The notes under the pieces are model-generated. The model was not told where the DNA came from and did not search any database. It saw nothing but the letters and a program-made list of their open reading frames with translations. From assembly GCF_012838985.1 (NCBI RefSeq), contig NZ_DUOE01000109.1, forward strand, positions 1 to 38,980: a stretch of 38,980 nt of DNA, given 5' to 3'. The DNA is from Corynebacterium sp. GTDB taxonomy: Bacteria; Actinomycetota; Actinomycetes; Mycobacteriales; Mycobacteriaceae. Below, one piece after another: positions 19,500 to 29,181 of this stretch (its first letter is position 1; each line of letters opens with the position of its first letter). The position numbers and the translations under genes were made by a program.

Positions 19500-20171
19500 A
19501 TGATCACCGCGACAAACTGCTCCATCGGCCGTGCCAGCCTCACCGAGGGCCTGGACGCCTCCACCACCCCCAGGGTCGAACTGTGGTGGCCCTTCGCCCA
19601 CCCGGACCCCACCGACTCCGAGATCAGGGGAGTGGTCACCGAGCTGGAGAAGAGGAACCTGCAGCTCATCGCCCTCAACATGTTCGGAGGGGACCTCGCG
19701 GCCGGGGACCGCGGCATCCTGCACGAGCAGGACCTGCCGGAGGCGCACCTCGACGCGGTCGAGCGTTTCCACGAGCTCACCGGGGTCCGCCGCTTCAACC
19801 TGCTCCTCGGGCGGGGCGGCACCGAGCTCACCGCGGAGCAGGAGCGCAGGTTCGGGGCGGTGGCGGGGGACGTCGAGAAGCGTTTCGGGGGAGTGGCCAT
19901 GGTGGAACCCATCTCCGCCACCCCGGACTACCCCGTGACCACCGTCGCGCAGGCGGTGCCGCTCCTGCAGCACGGCGGCCTGCTGCTCGATCTCTACCAC
20001 CTGGCGGTCAACGACGCCGTTGACCTCAGCATCATGCCCGAGCACGTGCAGATCGCTGACAATCCCGGCCGCGGCGCCCCCGGCACCGGCAGCCTGCCGC
20101 TGGAGCAGTGGATCACGCAGCTGCGCGACGCCGGTTACGAGGGGGAGGTCGCAGCGGAGTGGCTCCCGTGA
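19500..20171 (+). CDS. Hydroxypyruvate isomerase-like / xylose isomerase-like TIM barrel protein
   Basis: VELWWPF, LQLIALNMFGGDLAAGDRGIL, ISATPDYPVTTVAQAVPLL, LLLDLYHL resembles Hyi family (NxxxGDxxxGxRG); weak overall. Confidence 0.6.
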   Translation: MITATNCSIGRASLTEGLDASTTPRVELWWPFAHPDPTDSEIRGVVTELEKRNLQLIALNMFGGDLAAGDRGILHEQDLPEAHLDAVERFHELTGVRRFNLLLGRGGTELTAEQERRFGAVAGDVEKRFGGVAMVEPISATPDYPVTTVAQAVPLLQHGGLLLDLYHLAVNDAVDLSIMPEHVQIADNPGRGAPGTGSLPLEQWITQLRDAGYEGEVAAEWLP

Positions 20172-20704
20172 CCGAACTCTGGGACATTCTCGACGACAAC
20201 CGCCAGCCCACCGGCCGCACCGCGCCCCGCCAGGACGGGCTCATCGACGGTGACCTGCACGTCGTCGTCCACGTCTGCATCTTCAACGAGGCCGACCAGA
20301 TGCTCATCCAGCGCCGCGCCGACACCAAACAGGACTGGCCCGGCCTGTGGGACTTCTCCGTGGGCGGCAGCATCCACGCCGGGGAGACGAGCCGCGAGGG
20401 AGCACAGCGGGAGGTCCGGGAGGAACTGGGGCTCGACGTCGCACTCGGCCGCCCGAGCTTCACGTTCAACTTCCAGTACGGCTTCGACGACTTCTACCTG
20501 CTGCGTCACGACGTCGCGCTGCCCCTCCCGGCCGTCCCCAACGACGAGGTCGCCGAGGTCCGCTGGGCGGACCTCGACGACGTGGTGGAACTGCTGCGGG
20601 CGGACGAGTTCATCAACTACCGCGAGTCGGCGGTGCGCTTCGTCTTCGACTTCCTCGACCAGCGCAACATCTTCGACTCCCGCGACCTCCGCCGGGGGCA
20701 TTAG
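20168..20704 (+). CDS. NUDIX hydrolase (IDI-like / YfcD-like)
   Basis: [65 protein letters not shown]. Confidence 0.88.
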   Translation: MTELWDILDDNRQPTGRTAPRQDGLIDGDLHVVVHVCIFNEADQMLIQRRADTKQDWPGLWDFSVGGSIHAGETSREGAQREVREELGLDVALGRPSFTFNFQYGFDDFYLLRHDVALPLPAVPNDEVAEVRWADLDDVVELLRADEFINYRESAVRFVFDFLDQRNIFDSRDLRRGH

Positions 20705-21465
20705 AACAGCGACGACAGGAACGCCCGCGTCCGCCCCTCACGCGGGTTGTCCAGGACCTCAGCCGGCGGGCCCGCCTCGACGACGCGGCCGCCGTCCATG
20801 AATACGACCTTGTCGGCGACCTCCCGGGCGAAGCCCATCTCGTGGGTGACCACGAGCATGGTCATGCCGTCCTGGGCCAGTTCCTTCATCACCCGGAGGA
20901 CCTCCCCGACGAGCTCGGGGTCGAGGGCGGAGGTGGGCTCGTCGAAAAGCATGAGCTTGGGGTCCATGGCGACGGCGCGGGCGATGGCCACGCGCTGCTG
21001 CTGACCACCGGAGAGCTGCACCGGGTACGCGCCTGCCTTGTGGGCGAGGCCGACCTGGTCGAGCAGCTCGAGGCCGCGCCTCTTCGCATCCACGACGGAC
21101 TGACCCTTGACGTGCACGGGCGCCTCGATGACGTTCTCCAGGGCGGTGCGGTGCGGGAAGAGGTTGAACTGCTGGAAGACCATGCCGATGTCCGCGCGCT
21201 GGCGGGCGGCGTCCTTCTCGGAGATCTCGTGGAGCACGCCGTCGCGCTCCCGGTAGCCGATGAGTTCGCCGTCGACGTAGAGGCGGCCGGCGGTGACCTT
21301 CTCCAGGTGGTTGACGCAGCGCAGGAAGGTGGACTTGCCGGAGCCGGAGGGGCCGATGAGGCAGGCCACCTCGCCCTGGGGAACCTGCAGGTCAATGCCC
21401 TTGAGAACCTCCAGCTGGCCGAAGGACTTGCACACCTGCTGGGCGTTGATCATGAGGTTGGTCAT
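20701..21465 (-). CDS. Polar amino acid ABC transporter ATP-binding protein
   Basis: [51 protein letters not shown]. Confidence 0.95.
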   Translation of the reverse strand: MTNLMINAQQVCKSFGQLEVLKGIDLQVPQGEVACLIGPSGSGKSTFLRCVNHLEKVTAGRLYVDGELIGYRERDGVLHEISEKDAARQRADIGMVFQQFNLFPHRTALENVIEAPVHVKGQSVVDAKRRGLELLDQVGLAHKAGAYPVQLSGGQQQRVAIARAVAMDPKLMLFDEPTSALDPELVGEVLRVMKELAQDGMTMLVVTHEMGFAREVADKVVFMDGGRVVEAGPPAEVLDNPREGRTRAFLSSLF

Positions 21466-21467
21466 GT

Positions 21468-22382
21468 CTAGTTCTCCTTCACGACCGAGACGTTGCCGGG
21501 GACGGTGCCCTCGGCGTCGGCGAGGGCAGCGAGCTGGCGGCCGGTGAGCTCCCGGCGGGCACCCTTCTCGAAGTGCTTCTCCAGGTAGTACTGCCCGACC
21601 ATGAGCACCGACGTCACCGCGAGGTACCAGGTGGCGGCGACCAGCAGCATGGGCACCGGGTCGAAGAGCGCGGCGGCGATGTCCATCGAGCGGCCGTAGA
21701 GCTCGAGGGTGTAGGGGATGGCCACCACGAGCGAGGTCGTCTTGAGCATGGAGATGAGCTCGTTGCCGGTCGGCGGGATGATGATGCGCATCGCCTGGGG
21801 GAGGACCGTGCGACGCATCGTCAGGGTCCAGCTCATGCCGAGCGCCTTGGACGCCTCCATCTGTCCCTCGGGGACCGAGGAGATGCCGGAGCGGACGATC
21901 TCGGCCATGTAGGCGGCCTCGTTGAGACCCAGTCCCAGGACCGCGAGGAGGAAGGCGTTCTTCAGCAGGGACTGCAGGTCGATCTCCGCGAAACCGACGT
22001 TGATGCTCTGGTACAGCGAGCCGAGCAGCCCCCAGAACACCAGCTGCACGTACACCGGGGTGCCGCGGAAGATCCACAGGTACACCCACGCGACGCCGCG
22101 CAGCACCGGGTTCGGCGACATGCGCATGACCGCCAGCGTGGCGCCGAGACCGACGCCGATGAGCATCGCCAGGACCGTCAGCGCCAGGGTGTGCAGGGCG
22201 GCGGTGGCGACGCGGGTGTCGAAGAGGTACGCGCGGTAGGTGTCCCAGCCGTACGCCTCGTTGGTCAGCGCCCCGATGACGAACCAGGCCGACAGGCCCA
22301 GCACGACCGCCGCGAGGACCCAGCGACCCGGGTGACGCAGCGGCTTCGCCTGGATGGGGGCGGGGGTGGCGGGAGTGCTCAT
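21468..22382 (-). CDS. Polar amino acid ABC transporter permease (HisM/GlnP-like)
   Basis: [47 protein letters not shown] (EAA loop). Confidence 0.93.
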   Translation of the reverse strand: MSTPATPAPIQAKPLRHPGRWVLAAVVLGLSAWFVIGALTNEAYGWDTYRAYLFDTRVATAALHTLALTVLAMLIGVGLGATLAVMRMSPNPVLRGVAWVYLWIFRGTPVYVQLVFWGLLGSLYQSINVGFAEIDLQSLLKNAFLLAVLGLGLNEAAYMAEIVRSGISSVPEGQMEASKALGMSWTLTMRRTVLPQAMRIIIPPTGNELISMLKTTSLVVAIPYTLELYGRSMDIAAALFDPVPMLLVAATWYLAVTSVLMVGQYYLEKHFEKGARRELTGRQLAALADAEGTVPGNVSVVKEN

Positions 22383-23275
22383 GCGATCTCCTTCTCGTTG
22401 ATCATGGCGGTGTCGATGAGCCCGGTCCCCACACCCCACTGGGCGAGGATGCGCTCGTAGTCACCGGTGTCGATGAGGTGCTGCAGGGCGGCCGCCATCG
22501 CGGGGCCCAGCGGGGAGTCCTTCGGCACGGCCCAGCCGTAGGGCGCGGCGTCGAACATGCGGCCGGTGAGGGCCAGGCGGTCGTCGGAACGCGCGACGGC
22601 CCAGGCGGTGACGGGGGAGTCGGCCGACATGGCGTCGGCACGTCCCATGAGGGCGGCCAGCGCGGCATTGTCGGACGTGTCGTAGGAGAGGACGGTGATC
22701 GGCGGCAGCCCGGCGTCCTCGCAGGCCTGCGCCTTGGGGCGGACATCGTCGGTCTCCGAGACGGTCGTGCGCTGCACGGCGACGGTCAGCCCGCAGGGAT
22801 TCTCCGGGTCGATGTCGCTGCCCACCGGGGCGGCCCACTGGATGCCGGCGTAGAGGAAGTTGACGAAGTCGAAGTTCTTCCGCCGCTCCTCATTGTCCGT
22901 GAAACCCGACGCGCCGGCGTCGAGGGTGCCCGCCTGCACGGCGGGGAGGATGAGGGAGAAGTCCTGCTCCACGGGCTCGAAACGCAGCCCCATCACGCCG
23001 GCGACCGCGGCCGCGAGATCCATCTCCAGGCCGATGATCGTGCCGTCGGAGTCCTTGAGTTCGAAGGGGGCGAACGGCGGGTTGGTGCCGCCGCGCAGCA
23101 CACCGCGGGCGGCGATGTCGGCGGGCACCAGCTCCGCCACCGCGGGAACAGCCTCCGGCACGATGGGGGTCCATCCTGCGGGACGTCCCTCCTCGACGTT
23201 GGTCACACACGAGGTCATGCTTATCGACGCCGCGGTGATCACCGCGAGCGCCAGCGTCCGCGGTCCGCGGATCAT
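22379..23275 (-). CDS. Polar amino acid ABC transporter substrate-binding lipoprotein (SBP family 3)
   Basis: SISMTSC lipobox; [38 protein letters not shown]. Confidence 0.92.
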   Translation of the reverse strand: MIRGPRTLALAVITAASISMTSCVTNVEEGRPAGWTPIVPEAVPAVAELVPADIAARGVLRGGTNPPFAPFELKDSDGTIIGLEMDLAAAVAGVMGLRFEPVEQDFSLILPAVQAGTLDAGASGFTDNEERRKNFDFVNFLYAGIQWAAPVGSDIDPENPCGLTVAVQRTTVSETDDVRPKAQACEDAGLPPITVLSYDTSDNAALAALMGRADAMSADSPVTAWAVARSDDRLALTGRMFDAAPYGWAVPKDSPLGPAMAAALQHLIDTGDYERILAQWGVGTGLIDTAMINEKEIA

Positions 23276-24195
23276 GCGGGCAGCGATGCCGTGATGACCT
23301 CTGACTCACGGCGGGTGGTGGCCACGCGGTCGGCGATGATGAACACCGCGACGACGGCACCGCCCAGGGCGATGAGGCCGACGATGGCGAGGACGTTCCC
23401 GCCGGGGGAGAGCAGGTTCGCGTCCGCGTCCTGCCAGGGCCACAGGGAGCGCAGGGAACCCAGCATCAGGCCGGCCATGAGGGTCAGGGAGACGGTGCGG
23501 TGCTTCTCCAGGGCCCAGGTGAGCACCTTGATGAACAGGGCGATGCCGACGAGCGCGCCGGCCATGAAGGTGAGGATCACGGTCCAGTTCCGGTCGGAGA
23601 CGGCACCGATGACCGGTGCGTACAGGCCCATGGCCAGCAGCATGTAGGAGCCGGAGATGCCCGGCAGGACGAGCGCACACACCGCGACGGCGGCGGCGAG
23701 GAAGATGATCGGCAGGGCAGGGTCCTCGCGCGGGGCGGAGACGAAGCTGGTACCCAGGAAGCCGACGACCGCGGCGACGAGGAACAGCGGGATGACCATG
23801 CCGGCGCGGCGGCGCAGATCACGGGGGTCCATCATGGCCAGCGGCACCCAGATCGACACGGCGACCATGCCGAGGAAGAGGGCGCGCGCGTACTCCGGGG
23901 AGTTCTCCACGAAGTTGTGCAGCACGGTCGACATGGTGAACACGGCGGTGACCATGCCGACCCCGATGGAGATGAGGAGGAGCCAGTCCACCTTCGCGAA
24001 CTGGCGGCGCAGCAGCTGGTTCGCGGCGTTGAGGGCGCGTTCGTAGACACCGACGACGAGCGCGACGGTGCCTCCGGAGATGCCCGGTACGAGCTCGGCC
24101 ATGCCGATGAGGGCACCACGGATGAGATTCGCCAGGACATGCAGCGGGGTGCGCGGCGTCCTGGCGGGGTAATGATGGGTGGTCGTCATGACCAC
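23272..24195 (-). CDS. DUF368 membrane protein (PopT-like polyprenyl-phosphate transporter family)
   Basis: RGALIGMAELVPGISGGTVALVVGVYERAL and LVLPGISGSYMLLAMGLY repeats typical of DUF368. Confidence 0.88.
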   Translation of the reverse strand: MVMTTTHHYPARTPRTPLHVLANLIRGALIGMAELVPGISGGTVALVVGVYERALNAANQLLRRQFAKVDWLLLISIGVGMVTAVFTMSTVLHNFVENSPEYARALFLGMVAVSIWVPLAMMDPRDLRRRAGMVIPLFLVAAVVGFLGTSFVSAPREDPALPIIFLAAAVAVCALVLPGISGSYMLLAMGLYAPVIGAVSDRNWTVILTFMAGALVGIALFIKVLTWALEKHRTVSLTLMAGLMLGSLRSLWPWQDADANLLSPGGNVLAIVGLIALGGAVVAVFIIADRVATTRRESEVITASLPA

Positions 24196-24208
24196 TCACC
24201 TTACGGCA

Positions 24209-24499
24209 CTAGCGCATGGCCGACATGACCGCCTGGATGATGGTTCCGATCACCGCGACGGCCGCGAAACCGATGAGCCAGTCACGCCCCAGCAGCAGCG
24301 CACCCTCCTGCTTCTCGGCCTCGGTGGAGGCGGAGGAGAGCTTCTGTGCACCGGTGGAACCGGCCCGCATGTCGGCCGGCAGCTCCTCGATCTGGGAGGT
24401 GACGGCATTCACCGGGGAAGCGGGCTGGGCGTGGACGGCCGGGACCGCCCCCAGGGTGAGGGCGGTGGCGGTGCCGAGGGCGATGAGGGTGCGGCGCAT
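24209..24499 (-). CDS. Small secreted/membrane-anchored protein with signal peptide and C-terminal TM
   Basis: MRRTLIALGTATALTLGAVPAVHAQP signal; WLIGFAAVAVIGTIIQAVM C-terminal hydrophobic segment. Confidence 0.6.
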   Translation of the reverse strand: MRRTLIALGTATALTLGAVPAVHAQPASPVNAVTSQIEELPADMRAGSTGAQKLSSASTEAEKQEGALLLGRDWLIGFAAVAVIGTIIQAVMSAMR

Positions 24500-24563
24500 G
24501 ACGGGGATCCTTAACTCATGGAGGGGACAGTACTGGTCCCATACTTTAACGCGTCGCGTCCGT

Positions 24564-26204
24564 TCAGTTCTCCTCCGGAATCATGGAGATCGCGCCGCAC
24601 GGGCACTCCTCCGCGCAGATACCGCAGCCCTTGCAGTAGTCGTACTTGAACTCGTACTCGCCGGCCGCCAGCTTGGTCACCGCATTGTCCGGGCAGACGC
24701 CGAAGCAGTTGTCGCAGCCGAAGCAGTTGCCGCACGACATGCAGCGGCGGGCCTCGAGGAGGGCGGAGTCGGCGTCGAGGCCCTGCACGACCTCGTCGAA
24801 GGTGGAGGCACGACGTGCCCCTTCGAGGCGTTCGCGCACCTGGTGCGGGGCCTCGGAGTAGTACCAGGTCTCCATACGGTCGAGAGTCGCGTCTGCAGGC
24901 TTGACTGCTGGCACATAGGGCTGGCCGCGCAGCCAACCGTCGATGTAGCGGGCCGCCTTCTTGCCGTGGCCGATGGCGACGGTGACGTTCTTCTCGCTCG
25001 GCACCATGTCACCGCCGGCGAAGACCCCCGCACGCCCGGTCATCATCTGTCCGTCGACGGCGACCACACCGCGGGAGATCTCCACGCCCTCGACGCCCTC
25101 CAGCAGGGAGAGATCCGACTCCTGGCCCAGCGCCATGACGAGGGAGTCGGCGGCGAGGTCCTCGTACTCGCCGGTCGGGGTGAGGTTGCCCTCGGCGTCG
25201 ATGGCCATCTTCTCGATCCTGACCGAGCCCTCGTCGACGTGGTTGACGGTGGACAGCCAGCGCATGGTGATGCCCTCCTCCTCGGCCTCCATGACCTCGG
25301 AGTCGTGGGCGGTCATGCGGTCGCGGGTGCGGCGGTAGAGGATGACCGACTCGGTGGCCCCCAGTCGGCGGGCCGTGCGTGCCGCGTCGACCGCGGTGTT
25401 GCCGCCGCCGTAGACCACCACGCGGCGCCCCAGCAGCGGGGCCTCCCCGTCCTCGGTGTCGCGCAGCAGGTCGACGGCGTTCATGATGGTCGCCGCCGAA
25501 CCTGCGGGCACCTCCACGTTGCGTGCCAGCTGGGCGCCGACAGCGGTGAAGACGGCGTCGAAAAGCTCCAGTTCGGCGTCGACGTCGGTGACGGTGACGC
25601 CCTGCTCGAAGGTGACACCCAGGGCCGCGATGCGGGCGATCTCGGCGTCGAGGATGTGGCGGGGCAGGCGGTAGGAGGGGATGCCGTAGCGCATCATGCC
25701 GCCGGGCCGGGCACCCTGGTCACGGACCGTGACCTCGTGGCCGAGGCGGGCCAGGTGGTACGCCGCGGACAGGCCGGAGGGCCCGGAACCGACGACGAGG
25801 ACCTTCCTGCCTGAGGGATCCTTGACGGGTGCGACCTGCCAGCCCTCCTTGATGGCGCGGTCACCGAGGAAACGCTCGATGGCGTTGATGCCGACGGCTT
25901 CGTCGACCTCCGCACGGTTACAGGCGGTCTGGCACGTGTGGTAGCAGACGCGGCCCATGACGGCGGGCAGGGGATTATCCACCATGATCTCGCGCCAGGC
26001 AGCCTCGTAGTCGCCCTCCTCGGCGTGGTACAGCCAGCCCTGGATGTTCTCCCCCGCGGGGCAGGCCTTGTTGCAGGGCGGCAGCAGATCGACGTAGACG
26101 GGCCGCTCGCTGCGCCAGGAGCCGGTCTTGTTCGCCAGGGAGGAACCGGTCTGCAGGGTGATGGCGAAGGGCATGCCGATGTTGACGTTCCTGTCGGGGC
26201 TCAC
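24564..26204 (-). CDS. GltD-like FAD/NAD(P) oxidoreductase with C-terminal 2x[4Fe-4S] ferredoxin domain
   Basis: N-terminal CNKACPAGENIQGWL / CYHTCQTACNR; FAD GSGPSGLSAAYHLA; NAD(P) GGGNTAVDAARTARRLGA; C-terminal CMSCGNCFGCDNCFGVCP...CKGCGICAEECPCGAI. Confidence 0.93.
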   Translation of the reverse strand: MSPDRNVNIGMPFAITLQTGSSLANKTGSWRSERPVYVDLLPPCNKACPAGENIQGWLYHAEEGDYEAAWREIMVDNPLPAVMGRVCYHTCQTACNRAEVDEAVGINAIERFLGDRAIKEGWQVAPVKDPSGRKVLVVGSGPSGLSAAYHLARLGHEVTVRDQGARPGGMMRYGIPSYRLPRHILDAEIARIAALGVTFEQGVTVTDVDAELELFDAVFTAVGAQLARNVEVPAGSAATIMNAVDLLRDTEDGEAPLLGRRVVVYGGGNTAVDAARTARRLGATESVILYRRTRDRMTAHDSEVMEAEEEGITMRWLSTVNHVDEGSVRIEKMAIDAEGNLTPTGEYEDLAADSLVMALGQESDLSLLEGVEGVEISRGVVAVDGQMMTGRAGVFAGGDMVPSEKNVTVAIGHGKKAARYIDGWLRGQPYVPAVKPADATLDRMETWYYSEAPHQVRERLEGARRASTFDEVVQGLDADSALLEARRCMSCGNCFGCDNCFGVCPDNAVTKLAAGEYEFKYDYCKGCGICAEECPCGAISMIPEEN

Positions 26205-27298
26205 TGTGCGTCGTCTCCTTCGTACTTGACGAACTCGTCGAGGGTCTCCTCGTCGATGAGGTTGTAGCGGCGGATGTTGCGGTCCGCCAGCGCCTGGATG
26301 CGTCCGATGACGGCGGGGTCCGCGTCCTTCCGGAACAGGTGCGCGTAACGGCGCTGCAGCCGGAGGTAGTCCTCGACCGGGGCGGGGCGGCGGATCTTCT
26401 TCACCGAGGTGACCTCGCCGTACTCCGCCTCGTAGACGGGGAACAGGCCGGTCTGGGTGGCCAGGCGGGCCAGCTTGATGGTGTCCTTCGACGCCGAACC
26501 CCAGCCCAGCGGGCAGGGCACGAACACGTGCAGGTAGCGGGCACCGCGGAACTCCATCGCGCGGGTCACCTTGTACTCGAGGTCGTGGAGGTCCGCGACG
26601 GTGGCGGTGGCCACGTAGGGGATCTCGTGCGCCATCGCGATGCGCGGCAGGTCCTTGCCCTGACCGAAGACGTTGCCCGGCTCCGGGCCGACCGGCTGGG
26701 TCGTGGCCGTCCGGGCTGCCGGCGGCGTCGCACCGGAACGCTGCACGCCGGTGTTCATGTACGCCTCGTTGTCGTAGCAGATGTAGAGGACGTCGTCGTT
26801 GCGCTCGAACATGCCCGACAGGGGACCGAAACCGATGTCGACGGTGCCGCCGTCACCGCCCTGGGCGACGACGCGGACGTCGGTACGCCCCTTCGCCTTC
26901 ATCGCGGCCGCGACACCGGTGGCCACGGCCGGGGCGTTACCGAACAGGGAGTGGATCCACGGCAGATTCCACGAGGTCTCCGGGTACGGGGTGGAGAACA
27001 CCTCGAGGCAGCCGGTGGCGTTGCAGGCGATGAGCTGGCCGTCCGTCGCGGCGACGGCGGCATCGAGGGCGTAGCGGGCTCCGAGCGCCTCACCGCAGCC
27101 CTGGCAGGCGCGGTGGCCGGAGGTCAGCGAGTTGAAGCGGTCGGGCCCCGACTGGATCGACAGCAGCTTGTCCTCGATGAGGCGGTTGCCGATGGCGAAG
27201 GAACCCACCTGGTAGAACTTCGTCTCCTCCGCCCCGGGGATCTCGGTGGCGGGGAAGCTCGGCGTGGGCAGTGCGGTGGTGTAGCGGAAATCAGACAT
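26201..27298 (-). CDS. porB: 2-oxoacid:acceptor (pyruvate:ferredoxin) oxidoreductase beta subunit, TPP-binding
   Basis: ACQGCGEALGARY, CNATGCLEVFSTPYPETSW, GGDGGTVDIGFGPLSGMFERNDDVLYICYDNEAYMNTGVQRS. Confidence 0.93.
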   Translation of the reverse strand: MSDFRYTTALPTPSFPATEIPGAEETKFYQVGSFAIGNRLIEDKLLSIQSGPDRFNSLTSGHRACQGCGEALGARYALDAAVAATDGQLIACNATGCLEVFSTPYPETSWNLPWIHSLFGNAPAVATGVAAAMKAKGRTDVRVVAQGGDGGTVDIGFGPLSGMFERNDDVLYICYDNEAYMNTGVQRSGATPPAARTATTQPVGPEPGNVFGQGKDLPRIAMAHEIPYVATATVADLHDLEYKVTRAMEFRGARYLHVFVPCPLGWGSASKDTIKLARLATQTGLFPVYEAEYGEVTSVKKIRRPAPVEDYLRLQRRYAHLFRKDADPAVIGRIQALADRNIRRYNLIDEETLDEFVKYEGDDAQ

Positions 27299-27300
27299 GT

Positions 27301-28545
27301 CTAGTTCTCCCTGGCTGCCAGATCGCGCAGCATGTTCTCCGGGATGGCACCGGAGCGGCGGTGGGTGTTCTCGCGGGCGAGTTCGGCGTCGACAAGCTCC
27401 CTGTCGAGGTCGAGGAACGTGGTGTCCTCCACCTCATCGACGACCGCCTTGTCCAGGTAGGAGTGCAGCGACGCCTTCGTGATGTCGCGTCCGCCGAGAC
27501 CGGCGATGAGCTCGTGGCAGATGAAGCGCTTTCCGCGCATGGCGGCGCGGCAGTGGGAGGAGACGATGCCGCCGATGCCGACGGAGAAGGCCTTCTCCAG
27601 GACGATGAAACGGGTGCACCTGCTCAGCGCCTCGCGCACGGCTGCGGTGGGGAAGGGGCGGAAGGACACGAGCGAGAGGACGCCGATCTTCTCGCCTGCT
27701 TCCCGACGCTCGTCGACGACGTCACGCAACGTGCCCGTCACGGACCCCAGGCACACGATGATCGTCTCCGCGTCCTCCGTGCGGTATTCGTGCATGAGAC
27801 CGCCGGAGGTGCGGCCGAAGATCCCGGCGAACTCGGCGCTCACCCGCGGGATGACGTCGAGGGCCTGCAGCTGCTTGTGGTGGGCGAGGTAGCGGACCTC
27901 GGTGAACGCCTCCGGACCGACCATCGCGCCGATGGAGATCGGGGCGGCCGGGTCGAGGACCTGCCGCGGCTCATAGGGAGGCAGGAACTTGTCGACGTCC
28001 TCCACCTCCGGCACATCCACCTGCTCCATGGCGTGCGTGAGGATGAAACCGTCCATGCACACCATGACCGGCAGGGAGAGCTCCTCGGCGATCTTGAACG
28101 CCTGCACGTGCAGGTCCGCGGCCTCCTGGTTGTCGGTGGCGTAGAGCTGCAGCCAGCCGGAGTCACGCTGCGACATGGAGTCGGTCTGGTCGTTCCAGAT
28201 GTTGATCGGCGAGCCGATGGCGCGGTTGGCCACCGTCATGACGATCGGCAGACCCAGGCCGGAGGCGTTGTACACGGCCTCCACCATGAACAGCAGACCC
28301 TGGGAGGCGGTGGCTGTGTAGGACCGGGCACCGGCGGCCGACGCGCCGATGGAGGCGGACATCGCGGAGAACTCACTCTCCACGTTGACGTACTCGCAGG
28401 AACCCAGCTCGCCCTTCTTGGCCATGGCACTCAGGGCCTCGACGATGTGGGTCTGCGGGGAGATCGGGTAGGCGCAGATCACCTCCGGACGGCAGGCCGC
28501 CACGGCCTGCGCCACCGCCTGGGAACCCTCGATCTGCTTAAGCAT
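27301..28545 (-). CDS. porA: 2-oxoacid:acceptor (pyruvate:ferredoxin) oxidoreductase alpha subunit
   Basis: GSQAVAQAVAACRPEVICAYPISPQTHIVE, VESEFSAMSASIGASAAGARSYTATASQGLLFM. Confidence 0.93.
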   Translation of the reverse strand: MLKQIEGSQAVAQAVAACRPEVICAYPISPQTHIVEALSAMAKKGELGSCEYVNVESEFSAMSASIGASAAGARSYTATASQGLLFMVEAVYNASGLGLPIVMTVANRAIGSPINIWNDQTDSMSQRDSGWLQLYATDNQEAADLHVQAFKIAEELSLPVMVCMDGFILTHAMEQVDVPEVEDVDKFLPPYEPRQVLDPAAPISIGAMVGPEAFTEVRYLAHHKQLQALDVIPRVSAEFAGIFGRTSGGLMHEYRTEDAETIIVCLGSVTGTLRDVVDERREAGEKIGVLSLVSFRPFPTAAVREALSRCTRFIVLEKAFSVGIGGIVSSHCRAAMRGKRFICHELIAGLGGRDITKASLHSYLDKAVVDEVEDTTFLDLDRELVDAELARENTHRRSGAIPENMLRDLAAREN

Positions 28546-29119
28546 TGGCTGCCTCCTCCTGCTTGGACATGACCAGGTCGTACGCGGCCTGCGCGGCGGC
28601 GACGTTCATCTCCCCGACCCGGCCGGGGAAACGGTTCATGATGGCGTGGGACACCGACTCCATCCGGTACAGACCGGTGAGCGCGGCGACGCCACCGAGC
28701 AGCACCGCGTTCGGCACGGTACGGCCGGTGTGTTCGCGGGCGATGTCGGTGGCGGGGATCGTCATGAAGTGGCCGGCGGGTTGGCGGGCCTGCAGTTCGC
28801 TGAGCCCCAGTTCCGCGCTGCGCTTCGACGAGTTGATGAGCACGTAGCCGTCCTCGGTGAGCCCCGAGAAGACATTGAGGATGGGGAGCAGCGTGCGGTC
28901 CTGCACCACGACGAGGTCAGGATTGAGCACCGGCTCCCGGGTACGGATCGGGGTGTCGCTGATCCGGCAGTACGCCACGACGGGCGCTCCGGTGCGTTCC
29001 GAACCGAAGGAGGGGAACGCCTGCGCGTGACGTCCCTCCTCGAAGGCTGCCATGGCTATGAGGTCGGACGCGGTGACCACGCCCTGTCCGCCCCGACCGT
29101 GAATACGTACTTCGACCAT
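28538..29119 (-). CDS. 2-oxoacid:acceptor oxidoreductase gamma subunit
   Basis: MVEVRIHGRGGQGVVTASDLIAMAAFEEGRHAQAFPSFGSERTGAPV; overlaps porA start. Confidence 0.92.
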   Translation of the reverse strand: MVEVRIHGRGGQGVVTASDLIAMAAFEEGRHAQAFPSFGSERTGAPVVAYCRISDTPIRTREPVLNPDLVVVQDRTLLPILNVFSGLTEDGYVLINSSKRSAELGLSELQARQPAGHFMTIPATDIAREHTGRTVPNAVLLGGVAALTGLYRMESVSHAIMNRFPGRVGEMNVAAAQAAYDLVMSKQEEAANA

Positions 29120-29181
29120 GCCCTCCACTCTAAGAGCACGGACCCCTGAATGTGCGGTAACTGGAGGAGGGCAGGATCTCC

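Noticed and set aside
24216-25814. 532-aa plus-strand ORF opposite the GltD-like gene
   Set aside because: Shadow ORF; the opposite strand carries FAD, NAD(P) and Fe-S motifs
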